Assembly: GCA_018971905.1 (NCBI GenBank)
Contig: JAGWZS010000004.1
Span: 1 to 22,945 of the forward strand
Origin: Rhodospirillales bacterium
GTDB taxonomy: Bacteria; Pseudomonadota; Alphaproteobacteria; Acetobacterales; Acetobacteraceae
Reading direction: 5' to 3'
DNA length: 22,945 bases
Shown here: one piece after another, positions 22,667 through 22,945 of the stretch
Layout: each line of letters starts with the position of its first letter
Numbering within the stretch: the stretch's first letter is position 1
Program-made: the position numbers and the translations under genes
Notes under the pieces: model-generated
What the model was told of the DNA's origin: nothing
What the model saw: only the letters and a program-made list of their open reading frames with translations
Database searches by the model: none

Positions 22667-22945
22667 TCATGCAAGAAGATGCGCGCCGCCATCCACAGGA
22701 ATTACCGTGCCGGTGATATGCTTCGCCGCGTGACTGACGAGAAATGCCGCCAGATTGCCGACATCCTCGATGCCGATGAGATGATGCTCCGGCGCGCGTG
22801 CAGCGGCTTCATCCAATAATTTGTCAAAATTTTCGATCCCGCTTGCAGCACGGGTGCGGACCGGGCCGGGTGAAATCGTGTGGGCACGAATACCCTTGGG
22901 GCCAAGCTCCGCGGCGACGTAGCGCATGCTGCTCTCAAGCGCCGC
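22667..22945 (-). CDS. fabI: Enoyl-ACP reductase FabI-like SDR, C-terminal part (cut by window edge)
   Basis: The last 92 codons of a minus-strand gene entering from the right edge. MRYVAAELGPKGIRAHTISP, then a GPVRTRAASGI segment and DVGNLAAFLVS with final TGTVIPVDGGAHLLA, match the FabI C-terminus; the RTRAASGI segment is diagnostic. FabI reduces trans-2-enoyl-ACP with NADH in fatty-acid synthesis. The catalytic Tyr and Lys lie outside the window. It heads a same-strand run with phaB copy 2, the fusion gene and phaB copy 1. A fabI beside PHB genes suggests a specialised paralog for acyl-CoA or storage metabolism, not necessarily the housekeeping copy. Confidence 0.85.
   Translation of the reverse strand, partial: AALESSMRYVAAELGPKGIRAHTISPGPVRTRAASGIENFDKLLDEAAARAPEHHLIGIEDVGNLAAFLVSHAAKHITGTVIPVDGGAHLLA

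Overview
The window looks like a chromosomal segment of an acid-adapted, moderately GC-rich alphaproteobacterium, probably in or near the Acetobacteraceae. This is inferred from gene content and codon style, not from a marker gene. Most of it reads as an acid/low-oxygen survival region followed by a polyhydroxybutyrate (PHB)/fatty-acid reductase cluster.

Left part (1-2500): an ArsR-type regulator cut by the left edge with a palindromic operator, a 1-Cys-like peroxiredoxin, a DUF2202 ferritin-like protein, and a chimeric pseudogene joining the start of an MgtC/SapB gene to an internal piece of an ornithine carbamoyltransferase gene. Next (2483-4556, minus strand) is a metal-transport operon: a structured leader whose last hairpin covers the Shine-Dalgarno sequence, a 59-residue ORF translationally coupled to an Nramp-family transporter, a 65-residue membrane protein, and the broken mgtC.

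Centre (4576-11810, minus strand): an arginine deiminase operon in the order arcD-arcA-arcB-arcC, followed 51 bases later (15 if a TTG start is used) by a P3A-type proton-pumping ATPase. The pathway makes ammonia and one ATP per arginine, and the ATPase can spend ATP on proton export. Two divergent PLP decarboxylases follow, an AdiA-like arginine decarboxylase (minus) and an ornithine-decarboxylase-like enzyme (plus). Together these genes offer three proton-consuming or proton-exporting routes from arginine/ornithine. A perfect FNR/ANR-type box lies between the decarboxylases and a near-perfect one lies before arcD. Both sit where a class II activator would bind relative to plausible -10 elements.

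Right part: a SulP/STAS anion transporter (plus), then a minus-strand cluster fabI (cut by the right edge)-phaB-fusion-phaB. The fusion is one continuous frame joining an AIF/ferredoxin-reductase-like FAD/NAD(P) oxidoreductase to a patatin phospholipase with a DUF3734-like tail. It lies between two diverged acetoacetyl-CoA reductase paralogs and is the most unusual protein here. This cluster looks more AT-rich than the arc/ATPase region. No tRNA, rRNA, CRISPR array or intact insertion sequence was seen.
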